Source: Thalassotalea fonticola (GTDB lineage: Bacteria; Pseudomonadota; Gammaproteobacteria; Enterobacterales; Alteromonadaceae). From it: a DNA stretch of 64,000 bases. The stretch is taken from NCBI RefSeq assembly GCF_032911225.1, contig NZ_CP136600.1, positions 3,410,001 to 3,474,000 on the forward strand. The letters run 5' to 3'. The position numbers and the translations under genes are program-made. Positions 48,135 through 56,256 of the stretch are shown in pieces. The notes under the pieces were generated by a model that saw only the letters and a program-made list of their open reading frames with translations, ran no database searches and was not told the DNA's origin. Position 1 is the first letter of the stretch. Each line of letters opens with the position of its first letter.

Positions 48135-49400
48135 ATGAACTATTTAAGCAAAGATGTACTAACTAATAAATGCAACCATCCTGCAATAGTACTTCCTGGT
48201 GCGGCAACTGGTTTGGCAACGATTAGAGGTCTAGCAGAGGGACATCTAAAGGTATACGCAATTCTTTTTGAACACAGAGATGCTATTCAATATTCCAAAT
48301 ACAGCCAAACGGTAAAATTTAAAAATAGTATGCAGAATGAAAAACAGTTTATGGCTGAGTTATTGGCGTTTGTATCTTCGCTCGCTACCAAAGCCGTTAT
48401 TTTTCCATCAAAAGATTCTCAAGCACTATTTTTGGCTAGACACAAGCAGGCATTATCGCCATTCTTAATAATGCCGAACACCTCCTATGAACAGTTACGA
48501 GATATAATCTGTAAAGATAGGTTGCATGGTAAAGCTCCTGCTAATGTCAATTTAATACCGTCAATCATTTCTCCCTCGGCTGCCGAATTAAAATCATGGT
48601 GTGCCGAAAATCCGGGTCCCTATTTTTTAAAACCGTTTTACCAAGGTATTGCATGTTGCCATTTTTCGGATAAGAATATTCAGTTTCCAGACAGTAATAG
48701 TTTAATCAGTTATGCCAAGCAAAATGGTTTGAATGGGGTTATTGTCCAGAGATTTCTAAAGGGGGGAGATGGATATATATTCGACTGTTACGGGCTTTGT
48801 AATTTTGATGGGGAAGTTGTCGTGCGGGCCACTCATCGCAGGTTTAGGCAATTACAACCAGACACCGGCACAACAACTTACGGAGAAATTCCTGCTAATC
48901 TATCTGTTGAAGATGAAAATGCCATTTTAGACGCGACTAAAGAACTGCTAGATACGTTACATTATCATGGCATATTTGGTATAGAATGGTTACAGGATAA
49001 AAACACTGGCAAATTTTATTTAATCGATTTTAATGCAAGGCCATTTAGTTCCATAGGCCATTTAACCAGTTGTGGCTTAAACCTCCCTTTGTTGTCTTAC
49101 CAAGAACTTATTGGTGAAAACTTATCTTCAATACCTGAAATCCCTAAATTAAAACACAAATATTGGATGAGCTTTACCCGTGATTTGGATTCTTTTTTAA
49201 CAAAAAGGACCCAAAAAGAGATCCATTTAGTGGCTTGGTTAACATCAATTTTAAAGTGTCGGAGCTTCGCCTATTGGGATTTTAGAGATCCATTGCCAGC
49301 ATTATTCCAATTCGCTTTATTATTAAAACGCTTGACAAAAAAAATAATAAAAACAATTAGATGGAGGAGGTTGTCAGTAATTTCAGCTGAGAAAAAATAA
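48135..49400 (+). CDS. Orphan ATP-grasp enzyme
   Basis: This is a 421-residue protein of the carbamoyl-phosphate-synthase-like ATP-grasp superfamily. The N-terminal pre-ATP-grasp region has IVLPGAATGLATIRGLAEG. The ATP-grasp core spans about residues 130-320, with GPYFLKPFYQG (ATP-binding Lys), GIEWLQDKNTGKFYLIDFNARPF split across its metal site, and a basic C-terminal tail (TKKIIKTIRWRRL). The substrate is unknown. No biosynthetic partners are adjacent. The ATG has no clear ribosome-binding site, while TAAGGACGAC lies about 30 nt upstream. It is cargo between tRNA-His copies A and B. Confidence 0.82.
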   Translation: MNYLSKDVLTNKCNHPAIVLPGAATGLATIRGLAEGHLKVYAILFEHRDAIQYSKYSQTVKFKNSMQNEKQFMAELLAFVSSLATKAVIFPSKDSQALFLARHKQALSPFLIMPNTSYEQLRDIICKDRLHGKAPANVNLIPSIISPSAAELKSWCAENPGPYFLKPFYQGIACCHFSDKNIQFPDSNSLISYAKQNGLNGVIVQRFLKGGDGYIFDCYGLCNFDGEVVVRATHRRFRQLQPDTGTTTYGEIPANLSVEDENAILDATKELLDTLHYHGIFGIEWLQDKNTGKFYLIDFNARPFSSIGHLTSCGLNLPLLSYQELIGENLSSIPEIPKLKHKYWMSFTRDLDSFLTKRTQKEIHLVAWLTSILKCRSFAYWDFRDPLPALFQFALLLKRLTKKIIKTIRWRRLSVISAEKK

Positions 49401-49430
49401 TTTTCAAGCTTGTTACCCAAAACGTGAAAA

Positions 49431-49667
49431 CTATTCGTATTGTTTAATTTTCAGATCTGAACAGTCTGTAGCGCTGATGACATGTAAGACGATACCAACC
49501 ATAAAGAAGAATGTAGCCACGCCAATATTTGCTGTATATACCTCAGTTACTTCGCCAGAATTAATCGCTAATAACACTCCTGTGATGGCATAAGATTCAC
49601 CCTGATAAATGGATAGACTGAAATCGTTGAATAAAGTGACTTTTGATTCCGGTTGTCGTGAGTACAA
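49431..49667 (-). pseudogene. Chimeric remnant: ABC-ATPase N-terminus joined to a tRNA-His fragment
   Basis: The minus-strand 78-codon frame reads through the tRNA-His copy B (MYSRQPES). It continues with [20 protein letters not shown], which matches [20 protein letters not shown] of the ABC ATPase at 61976-62662. It breaks off just before the Walker A motif. The remaining residues form an unrelated hydrophobic stretch (NIGVATFFFMVGIVLHVI) probably from another membrane gene. There is no functional ATPase here. This is a recombination product, not a working gene, although the frame is still open. Confidence 0.75.
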
Positions 49668-49680
49668 ACCCCATTAGCCA
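49645..49680 (+). repeat. tRNA-His 3'-half copy B (att-like)
   Basis: 36 nt from the anticodon loop to the acceptor stem (GATTCCGGTTGTCGTG...CCATTAGCCA) match tRNA-His with three mismatches. The match starts in the anticodon loop, a common crossover region of tyrosine integrases. Confidence 0.88.
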
Positions 49681-49778
49681 TGCCCCTCACTATTTATGTT
49701 TTATATGAAAATTAGACTTTAGCATCAATTAGTGATTAATATGGCTATTAAAATATCTAATAATAAGCACATTTTTTA

Positions 49779-50357
49779 ATGGATAAAGAAGTGAAGCTCT
49801 CCGATATATTTATGGGTTATCGCGGTAAAATTCGACAAATTATCAGTCGTATTGTTAAGCGTGATGATATTGATGATTTAATCCAAGAAACCTTTTTACG
49901 CACTTATCAGGCAGATCTTAAGAAAGAAATAAAATATGTACGCAGTTACATGTTAACTACTGCCAAGAACCTAGCTCTTAATCACATCGCAAAATGGGAC
50001 AATAAATTTAATGATTCATTAGAGGATTTTACTGAGTCACCTGTCGAATTAAAGAGCTGCTCTTTTGAAGAAAATTTTGAAAGTAAAGAAAGGTTTCTAT
50101 TTTTTTGTCGCGCCATTGAGCAATTGCCTAATTCGGTACGTAAGTGTTTTGTTCTGAAAAAAGTTTATGGTTTTAGCCAAAAGGAAATAGCCCAATATTT
50201 GCAGTTGAGTGAGAGCACCGTTGAAAAGCATATAGCGAAAGGTTTATTAAAAAGTGTACAAATTATGGAACAAATGGAGCATGTTCGTGGTCGAAACCCT
50301 GTGGAAAAGGATTCATACATATCCAGCAAAGGCAAAAAGAAAAGAGTTATCAAGTAA
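49779..50357 (+). CDS. FecI-like ECF sigma factor
   Basis: This is a 192-residue extracytoplasmic-function sigma factor. The sigma region 2 has DDLIQETFLRTY and RSYMLTTAKNLALNHI. Region 4 has LPNSVRKCFVLKKVYGFSQ and LSESTVEKHIAKGL, which bind the -35 element. FecI-like factors are held by a FecR protein and are activated by an outer-membrane receptor. The stop is directly followed by the fecR-like ATG, and the receptor gene lies next, so the signalling unit is complete. Confidence 0.93.
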   Translation: MDKEVKLSDIFMGYRGKIRQIISRIVKRDDIDDLIQETFLRTYQADLKKEIKYVRSYMLTTAKNLALNHIAKWDNKFNDSLEDFTESPVELKSCSFEENFESKERFLFFCRAIEQLPNSVRKCFVLKKVYGFSQKEIAQYLQLSESTVEKHIAKGLLKSVQIMEQMEHVRGRNPVEKDSYISSKGKKKRVIK

Positions 50358-51416
50358 ATGAGCAATGTTAGTCAGTTTTACAGTAAAGAGCATATACAAG
50401 AACAAGCCTGCTTGTGGATAAGTCGTATCGATCGTGGTTTATCATCTGCAGAAAAACTAGCGCTAGTTAATTGGTGTCAGGAAAATAACAAACACTATAA
50501 TACATTACTTGCAATGGCTTCTTTTTGGGATAAATTAACGGTACTCAATGAACTGAGCAGATTGTTTCCAATAGAAAGCAGCCAGCCAAAAGCAAGAAAA
50601 TTAATAGCTATAACAATGGCCGCAAGCATTGTGTTGTTCTCATTGATAAGTGTTAATACCTTGTTGGATGAATCATTTATACCCTTCTTACCATCGTACA
50701 ATGAGCACAAGTTAACTCAAGTACAAACCTTTTCTACCCAAGTAGGCGAACAAGCAAGTTTTACTTTATCTGATGGTAGTCACATTCAATTAAATACCAA
50801 TACTGCAGTTGCAATCAATTACAGCACTAAGCAAAGACAGCTAACTTTATTACAAGGCGAGGCGCAGTTTGACGTCATTAAGGATACCCGTAGGCCATTT
50901 ACGGTTGTTGCCGGGGAAAAATCTTTTACAGCTTTAGGAACTATTTTTAACATAAAAAAAAATGACGATCAGGGTTTAGAGTTAGTTGTCACAGAGGGTA
51001 GAGTATTTATTGCTAAAGCTAATGAAAGAATTGAAATGATTAGACAGTCGTTTGACCACCCCCAAGCTAACTTGCTACCAGGTATATTAGTTAATTCAGG
51101 TGAAAAAGCGACAATTGCAAACCATGTTGATGCACCTGTACAGGACGTTTCTTTAATCCAGATGCAACGTGATTTAGCGTGGCAACAAGGGATGCTTATT
51201 TTTGAAGGAGAGCCATTAACTGCTGCTTTAGCCGATATCAGTCGATATACAAAAATTAACTTTGAAATTATTGATCCGCAAATAGCTAATTTTAAAGTTG
51301 CTGGTTACTTTAGAGCTGATGATATTGATGGTTTGATAGCTTCACTAGAAATTAACCTCAATATTGTTTCTAGCAAAGCGCCGAACAATACCATTTTACT
51401 CTCGTTAGCGAATTAA
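50358..51416 (+). CDS. FecR-like anti-sigma/signal-transfer protein
   Basis: The 352-residue inner-membrane protein has a cytoplasmic N-terminal DUF4880 domain (ACLWISRIDRGLSSAEKLAL) that contacts the sigma factor. One transmembrane helix lies near residues 92-112 (LIAITMAASIVLFSLISVN). The periplasmic FecR domain has FTLSDGSHIQLNTNTAV and GEAQFDV, and a C-terminal STN-like segment ends ADISRYTKINFEI. It receives the signal from the receptor and releases the sigma factor. It starts right after the sigma gene stop. Confidence 0.93.
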   Translation: MSNVSQFYSKEHIQEQACLWISRIDRGLSSAEKLALVNWCQENNKHYNTLLAMASFWDKLTVLNELSRLFPIESSQPKARKLIAITMAASIVLFSLISVNTLLDESFIPFLPSYNEHKLTQVQTFSTQVGEQASFTLSDGSHIQLNTNTAVAINYSTKQRQLTLLQGEAQFDVIKDTRRPFTVVAGEKSFTALGTIFNIKKNDDQGLELVVTEGRVFIAKANERIEMIRQSFDHPQANLLPGILVNSGEKATIANHVDAPVQDVSLIQMQRDLAWQQGMLIFEGEPLTAALADISRYTKINFEIIDPQIANFKVAGYFRADDIDGLIASLEINLNIVSSKAPNNTILLSLAN

Positions 51417-51614
51417 TCCCTTTCTAAAAAATTAATAAACTTTGATAGTTAACATGTATTTTTTAACTATCCTTTTTTATTCCCACAAAACATAGCACTG
51501 CAGATTTGTATAATGCCACCCTGATTTATGGTGGTATTTTGTTGATATTTATAGGAAACTAAAAAAAACATAAAAAAATATAGAGGAAATTTCCTGCTGG
51601 CCTGTTTATTAATA
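51417..51614. promoter_or_regulatory. Spacer before the TonB receptor, probable ECF promoter region
   Basis: AT-rich 198 bp between fecR and the receptor. TAGGAAACT near 51552-51560 resembles a FecI-type -35 (GGAAAT). AGGAAATTTCCT (51585-51596) is a perfect 12-bp palindrome and includes an AGAGGAA ribosome-binding-site candidate. No terminator is obvious. Confidence 0.35.
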
Positions 51615-54536
51615 TTGCACAGTTGGCGAAAAGTTTTTCGTCTGTTTCATGTTACGACAAAGCTAAGACTTAAACCTTATATCATCGCGTCAGCCTTGAT
51701 CACTATGATGTCGCCGATGGCTTTTGCCGATGATCTGATTCGCTTTGATATTGATAAACAACGAGCTGATAAAGCCATAATTGCATTTGCCACAAAAACA
51801 GATCAAACCGTTATTTTTTCGTTTGATTTGGCAAAGAAACATCAAGCCAATGCATTAAAAGGTTATTATTCGGTCACATCTGGCCTAGAAAAACTGTTAA
51901 ACGGTTCGGGTTTAATCGCTGTTGTTAATAACTCTGGTCAACTGAGCATTCAAGTTGATACTAATAATGAGAGAATAACAACAATGAAAAATAAAACTAT
52001 GAAAGCGGCTTTAGTACCTATTGTAATTGGTGCTGCAAGTCAAACAGCGTTAGCCCAGGAACCTGCCCAAGAACAAGAAATTGAACAAATATCTATTATC
52101 GGTAGTCGCGTATCTAGCCGCTCTGCCGATGAATTGCCTGTTCCTGTCGATATATTGTCAGCAGAGGCACTAGCCAATACTGGTCAAACGGAAGTGGGTA
52201 GAATGTTGCAAGCAATTGCACCTTCATTTAACTTTTCGAGCTCATCAATCAGTGATGGTACCGATGCATTACGCCCGGCAACATTACGCGGCTTAGGCCC
52301 GGATCAAACACTAGTGTTAATCAATGGTAAGCGACGACACCAAGCGAGTTTAATCCACATAAACACCTCTGTGGGTCGTGGTACCGCCGGGACCGATATG
52401 AATGCAATACCTGCATCTTCAATTAAGCGTATTGAAGTTTTACGTGATGGCGCGGCTGCACAGTATGGCTCTGATGCCATTGCCGGGGTAATTAATATTG
52501 TTCTTAACGATGCCAGTGAAGGCGGAAAGGTCGCCGTCTCTTATGGAGAGTATTCTGAAGGTGATGGTGAAACCACAAACGTAGATATTTCCAAAGGGTT
52601 TTCGCTAGGTGAAAACGGTTACTTAAACGCTACTTTAAACTTCCGTGATCGTGGTGTAACTAATCGAGCCGGCTTACATGGTTCGTGTCAATTCTCAGGT
52701 TGTACTGAGCTTGCCAATGGCGACATGTTATTAGGAGACCCTAGAGAAGCAACTGCCCCTAGAACCACATTTCGTATTGGTGATGCAGATTCACAGCAGG
52801 TCGGTTTGGCCATTAATACTGGTTATCAGCTAGGCGAAGGCGAACTTTATGGTTTTATTACCTACTCTAAGCGTGATAATCAATCGGCTGCTTTCTTCCG
52901 TCATAATGCCAACGCTGGTGGTAATGCACAGTTGCAAGACGGTGATGCAACAATCCCAGCAGGCTTCTTACCTAAAATCAATTCAGATATTAAAGATGTT
53001 TCATACAACTTTGGCTATCAAGTCGATTTTAGCAATGATGCGAGTTTAGATTTTTCATACACTTACGGTCAAAATAATATTGACTACACTACTAGTGATA
53101 CTATCAACTCATCATTTGCCAACTCTTTACAATACACTACATCAATGAGTGCCAATGACATTCGTAATTCAGTTCCTCGTGAAGCCTTTGCCTACGGTTT
53201 AGAATTGACTTTGCAAACCCTAAACCTTGATTATACGAAAGAATTTGATTTGTTTTCATTGGCTATGGGCGCTGAAATTCGTACTGATGAATATCGAGTT
53301 ACTCCTGGTGATGAATACTCTTATCGCGATTACGATACTGAAAATGGCAATAGTTTATTTGCAACCGATACAAGCGCAGGTAGTCAAGGTTTTGGTGGTA
53401 TTGGACCAGTTTCTGAAGTAGATGAAACTCGAGATGTAATATCTTTTTATGTTGATGCTGAAACAGAAATTACTGAAGATTTAATTATCAGTGGTGCAAT
53501 TCGTTATGATGATTATGACGGTTTTGGTGATAGTAGCAATTTCAAATTAGCAGCAAACTGGTCGATAACAGAAGATATTGCTATTCGTGGCGCTACCAGT
53601 ACTGGTTTTAGAGCTCCGTCAATGCAGCAACTCTACTTCAATAACATCAGCACCCAGTTTATTACCAACCCGGATGATCCGGCAGGTGATCAAATTGCTG
53701 TGCAAGTTGGTACGTTCCGCAATGACAGTGTTTTAGCACAAGCCATTGGTATTCCGGAACTGAAAGAAGAAGAAGCGACAAACTTTAGTTTCGGTACCGT
53801 GATTCAAGTTGCTGATAATATTAACTTAACTGTTGATTGGTATTCTATTGATATCGATGACCGTATTGTTATTAGTAATAAACTTGGTTCGGGGTTATCG
53901 CCAGCCTTGGATGCCGCATTAATAGCATCTGGCGCCGGTGCTGGTCAGTTCTTCTTAAATGGAGCTGATACAGAAACAAGCGGCGTTGACATTATTGCAA
54001 CCTGGAATACCGCAGTGTTGGGTGGTGATTTAGACTTAACTTTTGCCGCTAACTTTACTGAAACAGAAGTTGTTAATATTTTCACACCAAAAGACAGTGG
54101 TTTAGGTGATATTCCACCGGAAGATATTTTTTCTGAGCAGGACATATCCATTATTGAAGAATGGCAACCGGAAGATCGAATTAGCTTAAGCGGCTTATAT
54201 AAGCTGGGTGATTTTACCATTAATTTAGCGTTGAATCGTTATGGTGAATATACAATCACCGATGGTGACAGCCAAACTTATGGAGCAGAAGTGTTAACTG
54301 ATTTACGAGTTAATTATCAACTAACAGAATACTTATCATTTAATCTTGGTGGTAATAACATATTTGATGTTTACCCAGACAAAAATGAAATTGGCAACTC
54401 ACGTACTGGCACCATAGTTGATGGTAGTGGCAATGTTATTGTTAGTAGCCCTGGAGTATTTACTTACTCTCGTCGTTCTGCACCGTTTGGGTTTAACGGA
54501 GCTTTTTACTACGCAGGCGCAGAGTATAAATTTTAG
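51615..54536 (+). CDS. TonB-dependent receptor with N-terminal STN signalling domain
   Basis: This 973-residue outer-membrane transducer imports a ligand with TonB energy and signals to FecR. In order: a signal peptide (IIASALITMMSPMAFADD), an STN domain (about 40-115), then MKNKTMKAALVPIVIGAASQ at 124-143 followed by TALA, which itself looks like a second signal peptide. A TonB-box-like region, a plug (NGKRRHQASLI, LRDGAAAQYGSDAIAGVINIV) and a 22-strand barrel ending FYYAGAEYKF follow. The start at 51615 is a TTG and uncertain; a CTG at 51594 or 51597 sits better with the AGAGGAA site. The ligand is unknown. Confidence 0.92.
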   Translation: MHSWRKVFRLFHVTTKLRLKPYIIASALITMMSPMAFADDLIRFDIDKQRADKAIIAFATKTDQTVIFSFDLAKKHQANALKGYYSVTSGLEKLLNGSGLIAVVNNSGQLSIQVDTNNERITTMKNKTMKAALVPIVIGAASQTALAQEPAQEQEIEQISIIGSRVSSRSADELPVPVDILSAEALANTGQTEVGRMLQAIAPSFNFSSSSISDGTDALRPATLRGLGPDQTLVLINGKRRHQASLIHINTSVGRGTAGTDMNAIPASSIKRIEVLRDGAAAQYGSDAIAGVINIVLNDASEGGKVAVSYGEYSEGDGETTNVDISKGFSLGENGYLNATLNFRDRGVTNRAGLHGSCQFSGCTELANGDMLLGDPREATAPRTTFRIGDADSQQVGLAINTGYQLGEGELYGFITYSKRDNQSAAFFRHNANAGGNAQLQDGDATIPAGFLPKINSDIKDVSYNFGYQVDFSNDASLDFSYTYGQNNIDYTTSDTINSSFANSLQYTTSMSANDIRNSVPREAFAYGLELTLQTLNLDYTKEFDLFSLAMGAEIRTDEYRVTPGDEYSYRDYDTENGNSLFATDTSAGSQGFGGIGPVSEVDETRDVISFYVDAETEITEDLIISGAIRYDDYDGFGDSSNFKLAANWSITEDIAIRGATSTGFRAPSMQQLYFNNISTQFITNPDDPAGDQIAVQVGTFRNDSVLAQAIGIPELKEEEATNFSFGTVIQVADNINLTVDWYSIDIDDRIVISNKLGSGLSPALDAALIASGAGAGQFFLNGADTETSGVDIIATWNTAVLGGDLDLTFAANFTETEVVNIFTPKDSGLGDIPPEDIFSEQDISIIEEWQPEDRISLSGLYKLGDFTINLALNRYGEYTITDGDSQTYGAEVLTDLRVNYQLTEYLSFNLGGNNIFDVYPDKNEIGNSRTGTIVDGSGNVIVSSPGVFTYSRRSAPFGFNGAFYYAGAEYKF

Positions 54537-54559
54537 TCACATAGTTTGACCTAAGTATA

Positions 54560-54627
54560 GGGTTGTTGAACTTTCAAGCATTTATGAGTTAAGTTAATGC
54601 TTATTTATAGCGGAAGTTCAACAGCCC
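54560..54627 (+). terminator. Long stem-loop after the TonB receptor
   Basis: GGGTTGTTGAACTT (54560-54573) pairs with AAGTTCAACAGCCC (54614-54627), with an inner stem AAGCATT/AATGCTT. It begins 23 bp after the stop and probably ends the transcript, though the T tract is weak. Confidence 0.65.
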
Positions 54628-54711
54628 TTCTATATTCTAAAAATTATCTACTCCTCTGACTTAGTCGGTAAATTAATTTGCGATAGAACTACAATCAAAT
54701 CCATCGCCTTG

Positions 54712-54732
54712 AAGTTCAAATTCCATTAGCCA
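54712..54732 (+). repeat. tRNA-His 3'-end copy C (att-like)
   Basis: GTTCAAATTCCATTAGCCA repeats the 3' end of tRNA-His with one mismatch in 19 nt. It lies after the receptor gene and marks the likely distal end of the tRNA-His island. Confidence 0.75.
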
Positions 54733-54913
54733 AACTATTATTAAGCTTTTTATCCAACTTCACTATTTCCCCTGTAATGGCTAGTAAACGGTTGTTTGCC
54801 GTTTTTCACATCGATTTCACAACTCTAAAGTTAAGCTTGTTGCAATGGTCTTGCTAAGTCGATTGCACATGTTGATCCTTGATAAGACAAAAATAAATAC
54901 AGGAGTTTTCAAT

Positions 54914-56149
54914 ATGAATGGTGTCGCTCGATCGTTAATCTTAGCCTTATGTTTGTTACTAGTCAGTGGCTGCAGCGTTGTAAATATTCTTAAATTAAGA
55001 AATGCGAATAACAATGTTGAACCAATATGGAGTCATTCCGAGGATCAATTTAACCTTGCTACTGATTATATCGGCGAAAAAGTCTTTATCTATGGCGCGA
55101 TTAATGGCGTAGATGGATTCAAGTTTATGATTGATACCGGGGCTTCTTTTACCTACTTAATGGATACCCCAAAAGTTGTCGCGTTAAATTTACCTGAAGG
55201 CTATGAATTAAATCTTGGCGGTTGGGGTGATGAAGATGATTCTCTTGGCCATCAAACAAATATGATGTCGCTGAAGTTTGGCGAGATGGCGGTAGAGGAT
55301 TTCCAAGGGGCTTTTCTTCGAATGAGTAAGACCCGTTATTTCAACAGCTCAGATGAACTTATTTATGACGGCATCATCGGTCATGATTTATTGCGTCACT
55401 TTGTTTGGACATTCGATAAAAAAACCAACCAGGTTAGTATCTCCAATAAACCTCATAGTGTAACAGATGGCATCAAAGGGCTGCCCTTCGATACGTTTAT
55501 GAGCAAAATTAGTATTGTAGGAAATATTGACTTTGGCAATGGCCATAACGTCGAACATGAATTTATTATTGATACTGGCAGCAGACATTATTTTAAATTG
55601 AGCTCTGAATATCCAAAAGCCAACGGAATCGAATTACCAAATGCACAAGTGACTGCTGCAGATTTTGGGTTAAGTGGTAAAGCGGAACATCAGCGGGTAA
55701 CTTTGCCACAAATTGAATTTGGTGATACTCAGATAACGAAGATCAAAACTAATATCATTAATACTGATGATGAAGACGATTATTGGATCATTGGCAACGG
55801 CACACTTAATCAATTTGTGACTACTATTGATTACCAAACTAGCAATATTTATATGCAACCCTATGAAAATCAGCCATTTCAATCTCGTTACAATCTTTTG
55901 GGTTTGGAAGTGAGAAAGTTGCTCTCAGGTGAATTTCTGGTGCGATATGTAATGCCGGCGTTGCCCGCAAAATATGCTGGTTTGAACGTTGGTGATATTA
56001 TTACCCAAATTAATGGTGTTAGTGCCAAAGACATTTCGAAAGATGAATGGCTGTCAATAAGTGCTACGCCGGGTAACTATAAAATTTGCCGCCAGCCTTA
56101 TGATTGTTTGCCATTGCAGTCTCGACATATCAAAGGGTATTCCAATTAA
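54914..56149 (+). CDS. Aspartyl-protease-like lipoprotein with PDZ domain
   Basis: The ATG at 54914 after CAGGAG gives a lipoprotein signal peptide with lipobox LVSGC; an upstream ATG at 54845 is unlikely. The 411-residue product holds two retropepsin-like aspartyl-protease halves with FMIDTGASFTYLM and FIIDTGSRHYFKL, so both catalytic Asp residues are on one chain. A C-terminal PDZ domain (LPAKYAGLNVGDIITQINGV) follows. A periplasmic protease or scaffold is likely. The substrate is unknown and no operon partner is close. Confidence 0.86.
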   Translation: MNGVARSLILALCLLLVSGCSVVNILKLRNANNNVEPIWSHSEDQFNLATDYIGEKVFIYGAINGVDGFKFMIDTGASFTYLMDTPKVVALNLPEGYELNLGGWGDEDDSLGHQTNMMSLKFGEMAVEDFQGAFLRMSKTRYFNSSDELIYDGIIGHDLLRHFVWTFDKKTNQVSISNKPHSVTDGIKGLPFDTFMSKISIVGNIDFGNGHNVEHEFIIDTGSRHYFKLSSEYPKANGIELPNAQVTAADFGLSGKAEHQRVTLPQIEFGDTQITKIKTNIINTDDEDDYWIIGNGTLNQFVTTIDYQTSNIYMQPYENQPFQSRYNLLGLEVRKLLSGEFLVRYVMPALPAKYAGLNVGDIITQINGVSAKDISKDEWLSISATPGNYKICRQPYDCLPLQSRHIKGYSN

Positions 56150-56256
56150 TCAAGTTACTATAACTTGAACATACATGAAGCCGAAAAATGGTACTAGGAG
56201 CAACGAAGATAATAAACAACATTGTTCCTTTTCCATTTGTGAGGTTGAAATAATTT
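56150..56256. other. Spacer between the aspartyl-protease and histidine-kinase genes
   Basis: TCAAGTTA and AACTTGA (56150-56168) can form a small hairpin after the protease gene. No other feature is seen. Confidence 0.35.

Noticed and set aside
54845..54913. An upstream ATG extending the aspartyl-protease lipoprotein by 23 residues
   Set aside because: The extension destroys the lipoprotein signal peptide, while the ATG at 54914 has a CAGGAG site at good distance.
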